From Brevundimonas pishanensis (GTDB taxonomy: Bacteria > Pseudomonadota > Alphaproteobacteria > Caulobacterales > Caulobacteraceae), in NCBI RefSeq assembly GCF_022750635.1, contig NZ_JAJKBG010000003.1, positions 186,001-250,000 of the forward strand: 64,000 nt of DNA, in the 5' to 3' direction. This document shows positions 8,918 through 17,710 of the stretch, piece by piece (position 1 is the stretch's first letter; the number at the start of each line of letters is the position of its first letter). The notes under the pieces are model-generated. The model saw nothing but the letters and a program-made list of their open reading frames with translations. It did no database searches and was not told the origin of the DNA. A program made the translations under genes and the position numbers.

Positions 8918-10060
8918 TTATTCTCGCTTTTCAACAACTACGGTACCAGCCGAATAGCCAGCGCCAAAGCTGCAGATCAGGCCCTTATCCCCAACTTCGA
9001 AACCATCGTTGTGCAGATGGAACGCAATTATTGACCCTGCGGAAGAGGTGTTTGCGTACTCGTCGAGGATGATCACATTCTCTTCGGCGGTGGGTTCACG
9101 GCCCAGCACGCGCTTACCGATCAGGTGATTCATGTTGATGTTGGCCTGGTGCAGCCACAGGCGCTTCAGGCTGTGGGGATCGATGCCGAGAGCATTGGCT
9201 TGCTCGACAATCATCTCCGAGACCATGGGCACCACTTCCTTGAACACCTTGCGGCCCTGCTGGACGAACAGCTTGTCGGTCAGGCCGTCGGACGGGATCG
9301 GCTCGGCAGTATCGGTCGGCAGGTGGGTACGGTTCAGGAAGCCGAAATTGTTGCGTATGGCATTCGAGAACTGAGTCTGCAGGCTGGTGCCCAGAATGTT
9401 CCAGCCGCCCGGACCGGCGTTGGCTTCGTTCTCGATGATGACGGCGGTGGCCACGTCACCAAAGATGAAGTGGCTGTCGCGATCCTTGAAGTTCAGGTGG
9501 GCCGAGCAGACCTCGGGGTTCACCATCAGGATGGCCTTGTCGCTGTTGGCGACGAGGTCAGCCGCGGTCTTGATGCCAAAGGTGGCCGAGGAGCATGCCA
9601 CGTTCATATCAAAGGCAAAGCCCTCGATGCCCAGCGCCTGCTGCACTTCGATGGCCATCGCCGGATAGGCGCGCTGCATGTTGGAAGCGGCGCAGATGAC
9701 GGCACCGATCTCGCTGACGGGCTTGCCCCACTTGGCAATAGCATCTTCAGCGGCGCGAACGGCCATTTCGGCGAGGATGGAGATTTCGTCGTTGCTGCGG
9801 GCCGGAATGCGCGGGGCCATGCGCGACGGGTCAAGGATGCCTTCCTTGTCCATCACGAAGCGGCTCTTGATGCCCGAAGCTTTTTCGATGAAGGCGCTGG
9901 AAGAGTGCGATTTCGGCTCGATCTCACCGGCGTCGATAGCGGCGGCATTGGCCGCGTTCCACTGATCGACCCAGGTGTTGTAGGCCGCGACCAGCTCGTC
10001 GTTCGAGATCGACTGTTCGGGGGTGTAGAGGCCGGTGGCGGCGATGACGGCTTTATGCAC
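8918..10060 (-). CDS. Beta-ketoacyl-ACP synthase III-like protein (FabH family)
   Basis: A 380-residue thiolase-fold condensing enzyme. The KAS III catalytic triad is visible: Cys156 in NVACSSATFG, His304 in LWLHQANIN and Asn337 in EYANTSSAG. The family normally condenses an acyl-CoA with malonyl-ACP. At 380 residues it is longer than housekeeping FabH (about 320), with an extra N-terminal insert (about residues 25-60), so it is probably one of the longer KAS III-like enzymes rather than the primary FabH. It lies 128 bases downstream of kpsC on the same strand, which hints at a fatty acyl part of a surface lipid. That last point is inference. Confidence 0.85.
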   Translation of the reverse strand: MHKAVIAATGLYTPEQSISNDELVAAYNTWVDQWNAANAAAIDAGEIEPKSHSSSAFIEKASGIKSRFVMDKEGILDPSRMAPRIPARSNDEISILAEMAVRAAEDAIAKWGKPVSEIGAVICAASNMQRAYPAMAIEVQQALGIEGFAFDMNVACSSATFGIKTAADLVANSDKAILMVNPEVCSAHLNFKDRDSHFIFGDVATAVIIENEANAGPGGWNILGTSLQTQFSNAIRNNFGFLNRTHLPTDTAEPIPSDGLTDKLFVQQGRKVFKEVVPMVSEMIVEQANALGIDPHSLKRLWLHQANINMNHLIGKRVLGREPTAEENVIILDEYANTSSAGSIIAFHLHNDGFEVGDKGLICSFGAGYSAGTVVVEKRE

Positions 10061-10188
10061 TTTGTATCTTCCTCGCGCTCGCTGGCGCGGTTCGCGTGGG
10101 GCCGGATGACCTTATCCCAGTCATGTCGGGTGTTTGCGGCGAACTTCTGACCGTCAGGCGAGCAGGCGTTTCTAAATGTTTGAGTCTA

Positions 10189-12255
10189 TCAATAAGACGG
10201 CGGAGGGCTGCGGTCGAGACTTGCTTTGATACCGCGCCACCAACGTCGGATACGGCCACGCGGCGGAGCGGGCAGGGGCGTATCGCGGGCGGCGATCAGG
10301 ATGTTCACCAGATCTTCTGCCTCGCACGGCCAGCCATCGGGCGTGACATAGACCGGATAGTCGATCAGGGCGGCGTGCATCAGTTCATCCAGCGTGATCT
10401 GACGACCGCGCCGCTCGAACGTCATGCGGTCCTCGGTCAGTCCCCATCCGGCATAGAAGGGGCGGCCATAGACGCTGACGGCCTTGCCGCGCATCAGGGC
10501 CTCGAAACCGGACAGAGACGTCAGGGTCGCCAAGCGATCACAGGCGTTCAGCAGGTCGATGATGTCCATATCATCGGCCACAGCATCGACCTCGGCCATC
10601 GCATGGGCGTCCAGCAGACCGGGGCGGTTGCCCGACGTCACATCCGGATGGTTGCGATAGATCAGGAAGTGGTCGGGATAGTCCGCACGCGCCGCCTCGA
10701 CCAGGCCGGAGTTGGTGCGGATATCGCCGCAGCCGGTCAGGATGGACTTGTCGTTCTCGACCTGCCCGACGACCAGCAGGATCGGTTTGTCCCCCGGCCA
10801 GTGGTCGGGAAGGGCGCTGCCTTTGATATTGTACTTCGACAGGCCCGCACCGACGACTTTTTCGCGTAGGCAGCGGGCGCGCTCCAACTGGCGCGGGGTC
10901 AGTTGATTGGTGGCGATGAAGGTTTCCAGACGGCTGCGGCTGCGCGGGTCGTAATAGACGCCCTGGTCATCCAGAGCGACCGACAGTGCCCCGAAGAAGT
11001 CCGATCCCAGCCCCCGCGAGCGGATGAAGCCGTCCTCCATACACACGGTCGGTCCGTCATAGGCGTCTGCGGCGGCGCGGATGATCGGGTTCTCCTTGCC
11101 GGCCCACCAGATCAGCTTGCCGTTATTGGCGCGGGCATCGGCGAGGGCCGAACTGGAGCGCCAGAAATAGCGGACGGTGCCCTTGGGGCTGTTTAGCAGG
11201 CGTCGCACCGGCGGGCGTTTGGCGGGTGCAAAGCCGACGGCGGACCAGTGGCCCGACAGGCGGTCTGCACGGTCGCGAAGGCTGATCAGACGTTCCAGCG
11301 CAGCCTCGGCCTCGCACGGCTGGCCCGTCACCGGATCGACATAGCGGGTGTAGCGGATCACGGCTGCGGCCACGACTTGCTCGACGGTACGCGGCTGGCC
11401 ACGGCGGCCTGTAAGTACCTTGTCCTGTGTCAGGCCCCAGCCGGAATAGAAGGGCGCACCGAAACATGTGACGCGCTTACCGCGCAACAGGGCTTCGAAC
11501 CCCAGCGCCGAGGTCACGACGTAAACGGCATCAACGGCGTCGAGCAGTTCAGCGGGGCGCACATCGGTGTCGATTAGCGTCGTACCTGACAGCTTGTCGG
11601 CGGGGATGCAGCCCTGTTTGCGGCCCGCAGCTACAGCAGGATGGCGCTTGACGATGATCTGCGCGTCCGGATTTTCCGCACGTGCAGCGTCCAGCATCTC
11701 GGCGAAGCGCGCTTCGCTGGCGAGGCCATAGGCGATGGAGGCATCACCATAGGTCTGGTCCACCACCAGCACGCGGGGGCGATTTTCCAGCACGAATACG
11801 TCCAGCGGCTCGCCCATATTGGTTTTGGAGATACGGCTCTCGACCATGCGATCGGCCAAGGCCCGGGCGCGGGCAGCCATGGTTCCGTCGCACCACTGGG
11901 GCGCGGTCTCGATCAGGGCTTCCAGACGGCTGGGGCGGGTGGCATCGTAATAGATGCCGAGATCATCGACGACGACGCTGAGGCTGGTGGCACCGCTCTC
12001 GCCCAGACCGACGGAACGCAGAAAGCCGTCTTCCAGGGCGACATAAGGCTTGTTGTTCTTGACCGCCCATTTGCGCCCGACGTTGGCGGACGGCTTCATC
12101 CCCCAGCCGATCACTACATCCACATCGGCGGACGGCAGTTTGCGGATCTCATAGTCGGCAAGGAAGGTTGCCAGATGCGGCACCTTCAACACCCCCGGCG
12201 CACAGACCCATGCCGTCTGGCGGCGCGTTGTGGATGCGGGGGCGTTTTCGATCAT
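10189..12255 (-). CDS. kpsC: Capsule polysaccharide beta-Kdo transferase KpsC
   Basis: KpsC adds beta-linked Kdo residues to a phosphatidylglycerol acceptor, building the linker that anchors group 2 capsules. The 688-residue protein shows the family's internal duplication. The N-terminal module has VALEDGFLRSVGLGES, DDLGIYYDATRPSRLE and GFEALLRGKRVTCFGAPFYSGWGLT. The C-terminal module repeats these as CMEDGFIRSRGLGSDF, DDQGVYYDPRSRSRLE and GFEALMRGKAVSVYGRPFYAGWGLTED. Two modules mean dual transferase activity, as known for KpsC. It is fourth in a same-strand run of five genes. The usual partner KpsS and the export genes are not in the window. Confidence 0.93.
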   Translation of the reverse strand: MIENAPASTTRRQTAWVCAPGVLKVPHLATFLADYEIRKLPSADVDVVIGWGMKPSANVGRKWAVKNNKPYVALEDGFLRSVGLGESGATSLSVVVDDLGIYYDATRPSRLEALIETAPQWCDGTMAARARALADRMVESRISKTNMGEPLDVFVLENRPRVLVVDQTYGDASIAYGLASEARFAEMLDAARAENPDAQIIVKRHPAVAAGRKQGCIPADKLSGTTLIDTDVRPAELLDAVDAVYVVTSALGFEALLRGKRVTCFGAPFYSGWGLTQDKVLTGRRGQPRTVEQVVAAAVIRYTRYVDPVTGQPCEAEAALERLISLRDRADRLSGHWSAVGFAPAKRPPVRRLLNSPKGTVRYFWRSSSALADARANNGKLIWWAGKENPIIRAAADAYDGPTVCMEDGFIRSRGLGSDFFGALSVALDDQGVYYDPRSRSRLETFIATNQLTPRQLERARCLREKVVGAGLSKYNIKGSALPDHWPGDKPILLVVGQVENDKSILTGCGDIRTNSGLVEAARADYPDHFLIYRNHPDVTSGNRPGLLDAHAMAEVDAVADDMDIIDLLNACDRLATLTSLSGFEALMRGKAVSVYGRPFYAGWGLTEDRMTFERRGRQITLDELMHAALIDYPVYVTPDGWPCEAEDLVNILIAARDTPLPAPPRGRIRRWWRGIKASLDRSPPPSY

Positions 12256-12318
12256 GGGTTATGTCTAGGCGGGGCTAGGGGCGTGCGCCAGATGGTGCCA
12301 GCGGCGACCTGTGGGCAA

Positions 12319-13137
12319 TCAGAGGTCAGCGAGCAGTTGCCGGGCCTGTTCCAGATGCAGACGCTCGACCATCTCGCCCTCGACGCGGATGACGCCCAGC
12401 CCTTCGGCCTCTGGCGCGGTAAAGGCGGAGACCACCTTCTGCGCCCATTCCACCTCCGCGGGCGAGGGACCAAAGGCGGCATTGGCGGGCGCGATCTGGG
12501 ACGGGTGGATCAGGCTCTTTCCGTCAAAGCCATATAGCCGACCTTGCGCGGCCTCGGCGGCAAATCCGTCCTCATCCTTGATGCGGTTGAAGACGCCGTC
12601 GATAGCGACCAGATTGTTAGCGCGTGCATGCGCGACAACAGAGGCCAGCCATGGCTTGAATGGTTCACGATCGGGGCTCGAGCCCGTCTTCAGCTCTTTC
12701 GCCAGATCGTTGACGCCCAGCATCAGACCCGACAGCACACCACCCGCCGAGGCAATGTCCTTCAGGTCGATCAGGGCTGCGGGCGTCTCGATCATGGCCC
12801 ACAGGCGTTGGTCGAGGCGCAGGATGTCGCTGATGGCCTTAATCTGCTGCTCGTTCTCGATCTTGGGTGCGACGACCAGATCGACGGGTGCATCTTTCAG
12901 GGCCTGAAGATCGCCCTCGGCCCATTCCGTATCCAGTGCATTGATGCGCACGGCCAGTTTCGGCTTGAAGCCACCCGCCTTGGCGGCCTCGACGGCGGCG
13001 CTGCGCGCCTCGATCTTGGCTTCGGGGGCGACAGCATCCTCAAGGTCCAGCACGGCGACGTCGCAATCCAACGTGCGCGCCTTTTCAATGGCGCGGGCAT
13101 TGCTGGCAGGCAGGTAGAGGACGCTGCGGACTTTCAT
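12319..13137 (-). CDS. HpcH/HpaI aldolase / citrate lyase beta subunit-like protein (CitE family)
   Basis: A 272-residue CitE-like protein of the PEP-utilising TIM-barrel superfamily, which cleaves or forms C-C bonds in acyl-CoA or organic-acid substrates. Motifs include RSVLYLPASNARAIEKA, DLEDAVAPEAK, a glutamate in AMIETPAAL and GKSLIHPSQI near the C-terminus. ATG 13137 gives the family start MKVRSVLYLPA; an in-frame TTG at 13173 would add 12 residues with no homology. The citrate lyase alpha and gamma subunits are absent, so it is probably a stand-alone malyl- or citramalyl-CoA lyase type enzyme. The actual substrate is unknown. Confidence 0.85.
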   Translation of the reverse strand: MKVRSVLYLPASNARAIEKARTLDCDVAVLDLEDAVAPEAKIEARSAAVEAAKAGGFKPKLAVRINALDTEWAEGDLQALKDAPVDLVVAPKIENEQQIKAISDILRLDQRLWAMIETPAALIDLKDIASAGGVLSGLMLGVNDLAKELKTGSSPDREPFKPWLASVVAHARANNLVAIDGVFNRIKDEDGFAAEAAQGRLYGFDGKSLIHPSQIAPANAAFGPSPAEVEWAQKVVSAFTAPEAEGLGVIRVEGEMVERLHLEQARQLLADL

Positions 13138-13182
13138 CGACGACTCGCTGGAAAAATCAGGTTCGCCCGACAATAGCGAGCG

Positions 13183-14073
13183 CTATTCCCAAAGTCTCGC
13201 CGCGCCGCGCACGCCGGAGCTGTCGCCCCAGCGGGCGGGCACGACGGCGGCGTTCCAGATGTCCGAAAAGACGCGGGCAGCGATGGCTTTGTCCAAGCCT
13301 TCGTAAAGCTCGGGGATGTTCGACAACCCACCGCCCAGCACGATGATTTCGGGATCGACCAGATTGACTACACTGGCCAATGCGCGGGCCACGCGGTCGC
13401 GTAGCAGGTTCACCTGTTCAATGGCTTGGGCATCGCCTGCGCGCATGGCCTCGACAATCTGTTCGCAGGTCCAGTCGCGGCCTGTCGCGGTATGGTGGGC
13501 GCGGGCGAAGCCGCTGCCGGAAATCCACGTCTCCAGACAGTTCGATTGCCCACACCAGCATGCGGGGCCGGGCACTTCATCAATGGTCGCCCATGGCAGG
13601 GGATTGTGACCCATTTCGGCGGCAACGCCGTGACGACCCTCAACCAGTTGCCCGTCGATCACCAGACCAGCACCGCATCCCGTTCCGAGTATAACAGCAT
13701 AGACAGAAGCGTGGCCTTCGCCCGCGCCGTCCACCGCTTCAGAAAGGGCAAGACAGTTGGCATCATTGGCCAGTCGGACCGGTCGCCCTAGATCCTGTTG
13801 CAAGTCAGCCTGAAACGGGCGGCCATTCAGATACTGGCTGTTGGCGTTACGGATCAGGCCCGTCAGCGGCGAGGGCGAACCGGGGATTGCGATTCCGATA
13901 GCCCTTGTCGCGCCGACGCTCCCTTCAACCTCGGCGACCAATTCTGAAACGACAGCCAGCGCGCTATCATAACTGCCGGGGTTGGGGCGTCGGACGCGGG
14001 CGGCAAAACCACCTGCATCATCTATGGCTGCCGCCTCGATCTTGGTGCCGCCGAAATCAACCCCGATACGCAT
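13183..14073 (-). CDS. ROK family sugar kinase (fructokinase or N-acetylhexosamine kinase type)
   Basis: A 296-residue ATP-dependent sugar kinase. MRIGVDFGGTKIEAA is the phosphate-binding start of the ROK fold. Asp104 in LANDANCLA is the catalytic base, and the zinc site is His156 (GHNPLPW) with Cys172, Cys174 and Cys179 (CWCGQSNCLE). The start is ATG 14073; the frame is open further upstream but that part overlaps the methyltransferase gene and does not look like protein. The gene sits 23 bases after the methyltransferase and 45 bases before the CitE-like gene. It may supply sugar phosphate for glycan synthesis; specificity cannot be read from sequence. Confidence 0.9.
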   Translation of the reverse strand: MRIGVDFGGTKIEAAAIDDAGGFAARVRRPNPGSYDSALAVVSELVAEVEGSVGATRAIGIAIPGSPSPLTGLIRNANSQYLNGRPFQADLQQDLGRPVRLANDANCLALSEAVDGAGEGHASVYAVILGTGCGAGLVIDGQLVEGRHGVAAEMGHNPLPWATIDEVPGPACWCGQSNCLETWISGSGFARAHHTATGRDWTCEQIVEAMRAGDAQAIEQVNLLRDRVARALASVVNLVDPEIIVLGGGLSNIPELYEGLDKAIAARVFSDIWNAAVVPARWGDSSGVRGAARLWE

Positions 14074-14096
14074 ACAATCATTTCCCCGAGCATAGT

Positions 14097-14951
14097 TTAG
14101 GCCCAGGGATTGGACAATTCTCCGACCATCAAGTCCAGCGCGTCCGTCTCGACAAAAGACTGCTTCAACGAGTGAATCAGTGCCTCGCGGTGTTTGATCC
14201 GGTGCTGGGTTGTCAGGGTGCTGCCGCGCGGGGTCATGACGATAACCAGTTCTTCGCCAAAATGCTCGCGGGACTGGGCCTTCAAGAGGGCGGAGGCGGG
14301 AGACCCTGTGTCGGTGGCCTTGGCCGTAGCTTCCGGCTCGATCCCGAACTCGGACGTAAAGACCGACAACAGATCGAAGCCTGTCACCTCTGCCAGCGCG
14401 GCCGCTGAGCCGGGCGAGAACATGTGGATGTGCTCGGGATAATTGAACCACACATACCGAGTGTAGCCGTAGACCAATGCGAACAAGGCAGCCGAGTTCG
14501 GCAGGAACGAAATGATAATACCGTTCGGGTCCAGACGCTCGCGCAGGTCACGCAGGAAGGCGAACGGATCGGTGAAGTGCTCAAGAGCGTGGTAGGAATA
14601 GATGGCCTTCGGCTTCTCAGGCAGACCATCGAGATAGTCTAGGGCGCTCTGGGCGAAGATTTTGTCGTTCCCGTTCGCGCGGCCCTTTTCGACAGCTTCG
14701 CGGTTCAGCTCTGTACCGCTTGCGTCATAACCCTTTTGGTTCAGTGCATGGACTGTGCCGCCAAAGGCGCAGCCGAACTCGTGGACACTGGCTCCGCGCT
14801 CAATCCCGTATGTATTGAGGATATCGATAACGCGGCTGGACCGGACCTCTGTTTTCCAGGGCGCATAGTCGGTTTCGACATTGTACCAGAATGCCGAGGC
14901 CTGCGGGTATTCGTGATTGTAGAACTGATCAAGGTCTTCGGCGCTGGGCAC
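14097..14951 (-). CDS. SAM-dependent methyltransferase, N-terminus uncertain
   Basis: A class I methyltransferase with the glycine-rich SAM site VHEFGCAFGGTV and the post-motif block YHALEHFTDP. The annotated start (GTG 14951, MPSAEDLDQFYN) is probably too short. The frame stays open upstream to about 15085 and encodes HPAKRCSCCGYVRFEV, the zinc-ribbon lead-in these methyltransferases have directly before the PSAEDLDQFYNHEYP block. No ATG, GTG or TTG lies in the extension that would include it; an ATA at 15083, preceded by GGGAA, is where a start would be expected. So a non-standard start, a lost start or a sequence error is likely. It heads the run to kpsC. Confidence 0.75.
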   Translation of the reverse strand: MPSAEDLDQFYNHEYPQASAFWYNVETDYAPWKTEVRSSRVIDILNTYGIERGASVHEFGCAFGGTVHALNQKGYDASGTELNREAVEKGRANGNDKIFAQSALDYLDGLPEKPKAIYSYHALEHFTDPFAFLRDLRERLDPNGIIISFLPNSAALFALVYGYTRYVWFNYPEHIHMFSPGSAAALAEVTGFDLLSVFTSEFGIEPEATAKATDTGSPASALLKAQSREHFGEELVIVMTPRGSTLTTQHRIKHREALIHSLKQSFVETDALDLMVGELSNPWA

Positions 14952-15210
14952 TTCGAACCTGACGTAGCCGCAGCACGAGCACCGTTTGGCGGGATGGAAT
15001 ACGCCATTGTAGGAGCGGCCCGCAGGATGATTGTCTTCAATCAGGGGGATGAACAGTGATTGATCTTTAATCGCGCAGGTTATGAGTTCCCATTAAGCCC
15101 AAGCTTTGAATCAAGCTGGACCGTAATGGGCCTGTTTACATCGATCAAACTTAATAATCCGACGTTCGACGAATTATGTTAGTTATGTCGTGTGTGCTGA
15201 GGACGAGAAC

Positions 15211-15708
15211 TCAGGTGCCCGCGAAAACCTTGGCCATCAGGCGCTCAAGCCATTCCCGGTCAGTGGCATCAAATGCGGCTTTCTCGGTTGCGTCGACATC
15301 CAGCACAGCAATCAACTTATTTTCGGCATCGAAAACAGGCACCACTATTTCGCTCTGTGAACGGCTGTCGCAGGCGATGTGGCCTTCAAAGGCGTGGACG
15401 TCCTCGACCAGTTGGGTCTTGCCCTGTAGCGCCGCTGCGCCGCAAACGCCGCGCGTAAACGGGATACGAAGACAACCCAGCGTGCCCTGATACGGGCCGA
15501 CGACCAGTTCATCGTCCTTCAAAGGATCGACTACATAGAAGCCCGTCCAGAAGAAGGCTCCAAACGCGTCCGAAAGCATAGACGATACGGTCGCCATCTT
15601 GGCTGTCAGGTTAGCTTCGCCATCCAGTACGGCGAGGATTTCGGCCTCGACTTCGGCATAGCGTTCGGCCTTGTCGGCGGGGCGATCATCACGGGCAATA
15701 TAGGACAT
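15211..15708 (-). CDS. msrC: Free methionine-(R)-sulfoxide reductase (GAF domain)
   Basis: A single-GAF-domain protein of 165 residues that reduces free methionine-R-sulfoxide, part of oxidative damage repair in the cytoplasm. The three redox cysteines are present at 79 (TLGCLRIPF), 89 (RGVCGAA) and 113 (HIACDSRS), with the same 10- and 24-residue spacing as E. coli fRMsr (84, 94, 118). Start ATG 15708 gives full length. It is transcribed alone on the minus strand, with about 500 bases of non-operonic space on its 3-prime side shared with the methyltransferase promoter. Confidence 0.92.
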   Translation of the reverse strand: MSYIARDDRPADKAERYAEVEAEILAVLDGEANLTAKMATVSSMLSDAFGAFFWTGFYVVDPLKDDELVVGPYQGTLGCLRIPFTRGVCGAAALQGKTQLVEDVHAFEGHIACDSRSQSEIVVPVFDAENKLIAVLDVDATEKAAFDATDREWLERLMAKVFAGT

Positions 15709-15813
15709 TGGGCATTTCTAGTCGGTTGAGGTCCCAACATAGGCAGTGGGGACATCAAGCGAAACCGCACGGCTGCGCTTTTGATCGAAGAGAGTGGCGC
15801 GTGACTATCAATG

Positions 15814-15848
15814 AAAAGGCCCGACTGTCGTTAGACGGTCGGGCCTTT
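15814..15848 (-). terminator. Intrinsic terminator after the PH-domain gene
   Basis: AAAGGCCCGAC (15815-15825) pairs with GTCGGGCCTTT (15838-15848), extended by GTC/GAC around a GTTA loop. On the minus strand it is followed by TTTT. Confidence 0.85.
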
Positions 15849-15867
15849 GGGTATTGGTTGAGGGGCC

Positions 15868-16401
15868 TTAGCCCAGCTTGCTCTCGATGCGGTGCAGGCT
15901 GTCGCGGATATCCAACAACAGCGTCAGGGCGCTGTCATTGTTCGGTATAGGCTGGGGCCGCTCTTGGGCAGCCAGAGTATCACGGCGCTCAAGGATGAGG
16001 TCGCGGACCTGTCGGGCGTTTTCCACGCCAATAAGGTCGGCTTCCGACTTGCCGGTGGTGGCGTTGCGTTGCCCCGCCGTTTCGATACGCAGGCCCAGCA
16101 GGCCGAATTTCGCCAGCAGCGGCCCTTCGCGGATCGAAATGTCCTGGATCTTGTCCAGCGGAATGGTCAGCTCTTGTTTGAAGAAGACCCCCTTGGCAAT
16201 CACGATACTACGGTCGGTGACATAGAGCCGCAGGCCGCGATAGTATCGCTTGGCCCACCACACACCGACCAGTGCCCAGATCGGCAACAGGACGATGCCG
16301 ATAATGGTGATGGCCAGCGACAAGGCACCGTAGAAAAAGAAATAGACCTTCAGCTTGTGGCTGAAGTGGGCTCTGGTGGCGTTTGCCGGAACTGTGGTCA
16401 A
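15868..16401 (-). CDS. PH domain-containing membrane protein (YdbS/bPH2-like)
   Basis: A 177-residue protein with two adjacent N-terminal membrane segments (about residues 20-48, FFFYGALSLAITIIGIVLLPIWALVGVWW) followed by a bacterial PH domain (LRLYVTDRSIVIAKGVFFKQELTIPLDKIQDISIREG spread over about 57-93). This matches the DUF304/YdbS family, membrane-anchored proteins of uncertain role. The C-terminal tail (DIRDSLHRIESKLG) looks like a short coiled coil. It lies between arr and msrC, both on the same strand, and has its own terminator. Confidence 0.8.
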   Translation of the reverse strand: MTTVPANATRAHFSHKLKVYFFFYGALSLAITIIGIVLLPIWALVGVWWAKRYYRGLRLYVTDRSIVIAKGVFFKQELTIPLDKIQDISIREGPLLAKFGLLGLRIETAGQRNATTGKSEADLIGVENARQVRDLILERRDTLAAQERPQPIPNNDSALTLLLDIRDSLHRIESKLG

Positions 16402-16467
16402 AATTCCCCTCCGAAAATCCCGATGAAGGGAACATATCCAACCGGGTGCCGCAACTGACCATTGGGC

Positions 16468-16887
16468 TCAGTCGTCCATCGCCCGTATTCCGGCCTTCTC
16501 CAGTTCGATCAGGTGGGCCTGCATCGCGGCCACTTGGTCTTGCGGATGGCCGCTCCATCCCACGACTTCACCGATGACCCGCAGGCCCTCTCGTGATCGG
16601 AAGGACTGACTGGGGTTGCCGGGAAATTTCTGGTCGGTTAGGTTCGGATCGTTCTCCCATTCGCCGGTGGGCTCTACGACATAGATGCGGGCGGGCAGAT
16701 CGCCTTGCGCCAGTTCCGCGCCCCAGATTGCCGCGTCCAGTGTCGCGGTAAAATAGATCCAGCCTGCATGGTGACGGTCGCCGTAGTTGGATTGCTGTCC
16801 CGCAACCATAAGATCACCGGCCTTCAGACCGGCCCGTGTCCCATGAAAGAAGGCCTGTTTGAAAGGTGTCGCAGCTGCGTCGGTCAT
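16468..16887 (-). CDS. arr: NAD(+)-rifampin ADP-ribosyltransferase (Arr family)
   Basis: A 139-residue protein that closely follows the Arr pattern; Arr enzymes inactivate rifamycins by transferring ADP-ribose from NAD+. Key regions are FFHGT (His15), IYFTATLDAAIWGAELA (Tyr45), RIYVVEPTG, ENDPNLTDQKFPGNP (Asp80) and SFRSREGLRVIGEV, matching the His/Tyr/Asp catalytic set described for mycobacterial Arr. Codon use and composition match the neighbours, and no integron or transposon feature flanks it, so it looks like a resident chromosomal gene. Its natural role may be other than drug resistance. Confidence 0.92.
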   Translation of the reverse strand: MTDAAATPFKQAFFHGTRAGLKAGDLMVAGQQSNYGDRHHAGWIYFTATLDAAIWGAELAQGDLPARIYVVEPTGEWENDPNLTDQKFPGNPSQSFRSREGLRVIGEVVGWSGHPQDQVAAMQAHLIELEKAGIRAMDD

Positions 16888-17114
16888 GGTTGATCCTCCC
16901 CGTTAATACCCTCAGTCAGTCAAAAAATTGGGGTTTTGAACAGTTCTTGAAACACTCGCATTCATACCCATTTCCATGCAGAGGCAGCGAGCAGCCCTAC
17001 GCACCACGTGTTTTGCCGCGTCTCTCTCCCACTTTGATGATCTGTAACGTCGTTATATAAGTTGCCTGCTGGCTCGAATGCGGACCTCGCGAGTGAGCCT
17101 CGGGATACGAACTG

Positions 17115-17612
17115 ATGTCACTGATTTCAGGCAGACGTCGCAAAGCATCGTGGGCAGCATTGGTCGCCGTCGCGCTCGGCTGCACCTTCCAGTCGGCCCA
17201 GGCCTCTATCCCCCCGACCTATAACATCCTGATCGTAGGCGCTTCTGCCGAAGCGCGGGCACGTAGTGCAGCCCTCAGTGCCTTCATGGTCAGTCACGAA
17301 GCGTATTTTGACCGGCCGCTGGAACTCTCGCGCTCGTCACTACAGTCCTGTGTGGAAGCTGGCCCCTATGCGTCGTGCGTCGCAGAACGACTGGATAAGG
17401 ATGCCCCAAATGCGGGGGCACCTGTTGTCATCTGGGTCGAGGAACAGGGCGCGAAACTGGTCTGGAACTGTGTGGGACGCGCAGGAGAAGCGACTGCAAA
17501 GATTGCGGTCGATATTGATCCGGCTATCGCCTTGTTCGGCGATAGAGAAAGCCAGTCACGCGAACTGCGAAAGGCAGTATCCTGTATAAAGGATGCGGCT
17601 ATCACGCCCTAG
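17115..17612 (+). CDS. Hypothetical secreted protein
   Basis: A 165-residue protein with an N-terminal signal peptide (RRRKASWAALVAVALGCTFQSAQAS, cleavage near residue 31). The mature part holds four cysteines (CVEAGPYASC, WNC, SC) that could form disulfides in the periplasm. I do not recognise a family. No strong ribosome site is seen. It stands alone, divergent from arr. Codon use is ordinary for this genome. Confidence 0.6.
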   Translation: MSLISGRRRKASWAALVAVALGCTFQSAQASIPPTYNILIVGASAEARARSAALSAFMVSHEAYFDRPLELSRSSLQSCVEAGPYASCVAERLDKDAPNAGAPVVIWVEEQGAKLVWNCVGRAGEATAKIAVDIDPAIALFGDRESQSRELRKAVSCIKDAAITP

Positions 17613-17663
17613 TCGATGATGCGGGCCGTCAGGTGTCCTCGATCGATCCAACGCGGGACATTA

Positions 17664-17689
17664 GGAACGTCTAACGCCCGCGGCGCATT
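17664..17689 (+). promoter_or_regulatory. Possible EcfG (general stress sigma factor) promoter
   Basis: GGAAC (17664-17668), 17 bases, then CATT (17686-17689) resembles the alphaproteobacterial EcfG consensus GGAAC-N16/17-CGTT with one mismatch. It lies 22 bases before the start of the hydrophilic protein gene at 17711. Seen by eye only. Confidence 0.45.
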
Positions 17690-17710
17690 ACTCTTGAAAA
17701 GGAGCATGTC

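Noticed and set aside
13138-13173. TTG start adding 12 residues to the CitE-like protein
   Set aside because: Added residues have no family match and ATG 13137 gives the normal start; kept only as an alternative.
14074-14451. N-terminal extension of the ROK kinase frame
   Set aside because: It overlaps the methyltransferase on the same strand in another frame, reads as arginine-rich non-protein, and the family start MRIGVDFGGTK is at 14073.
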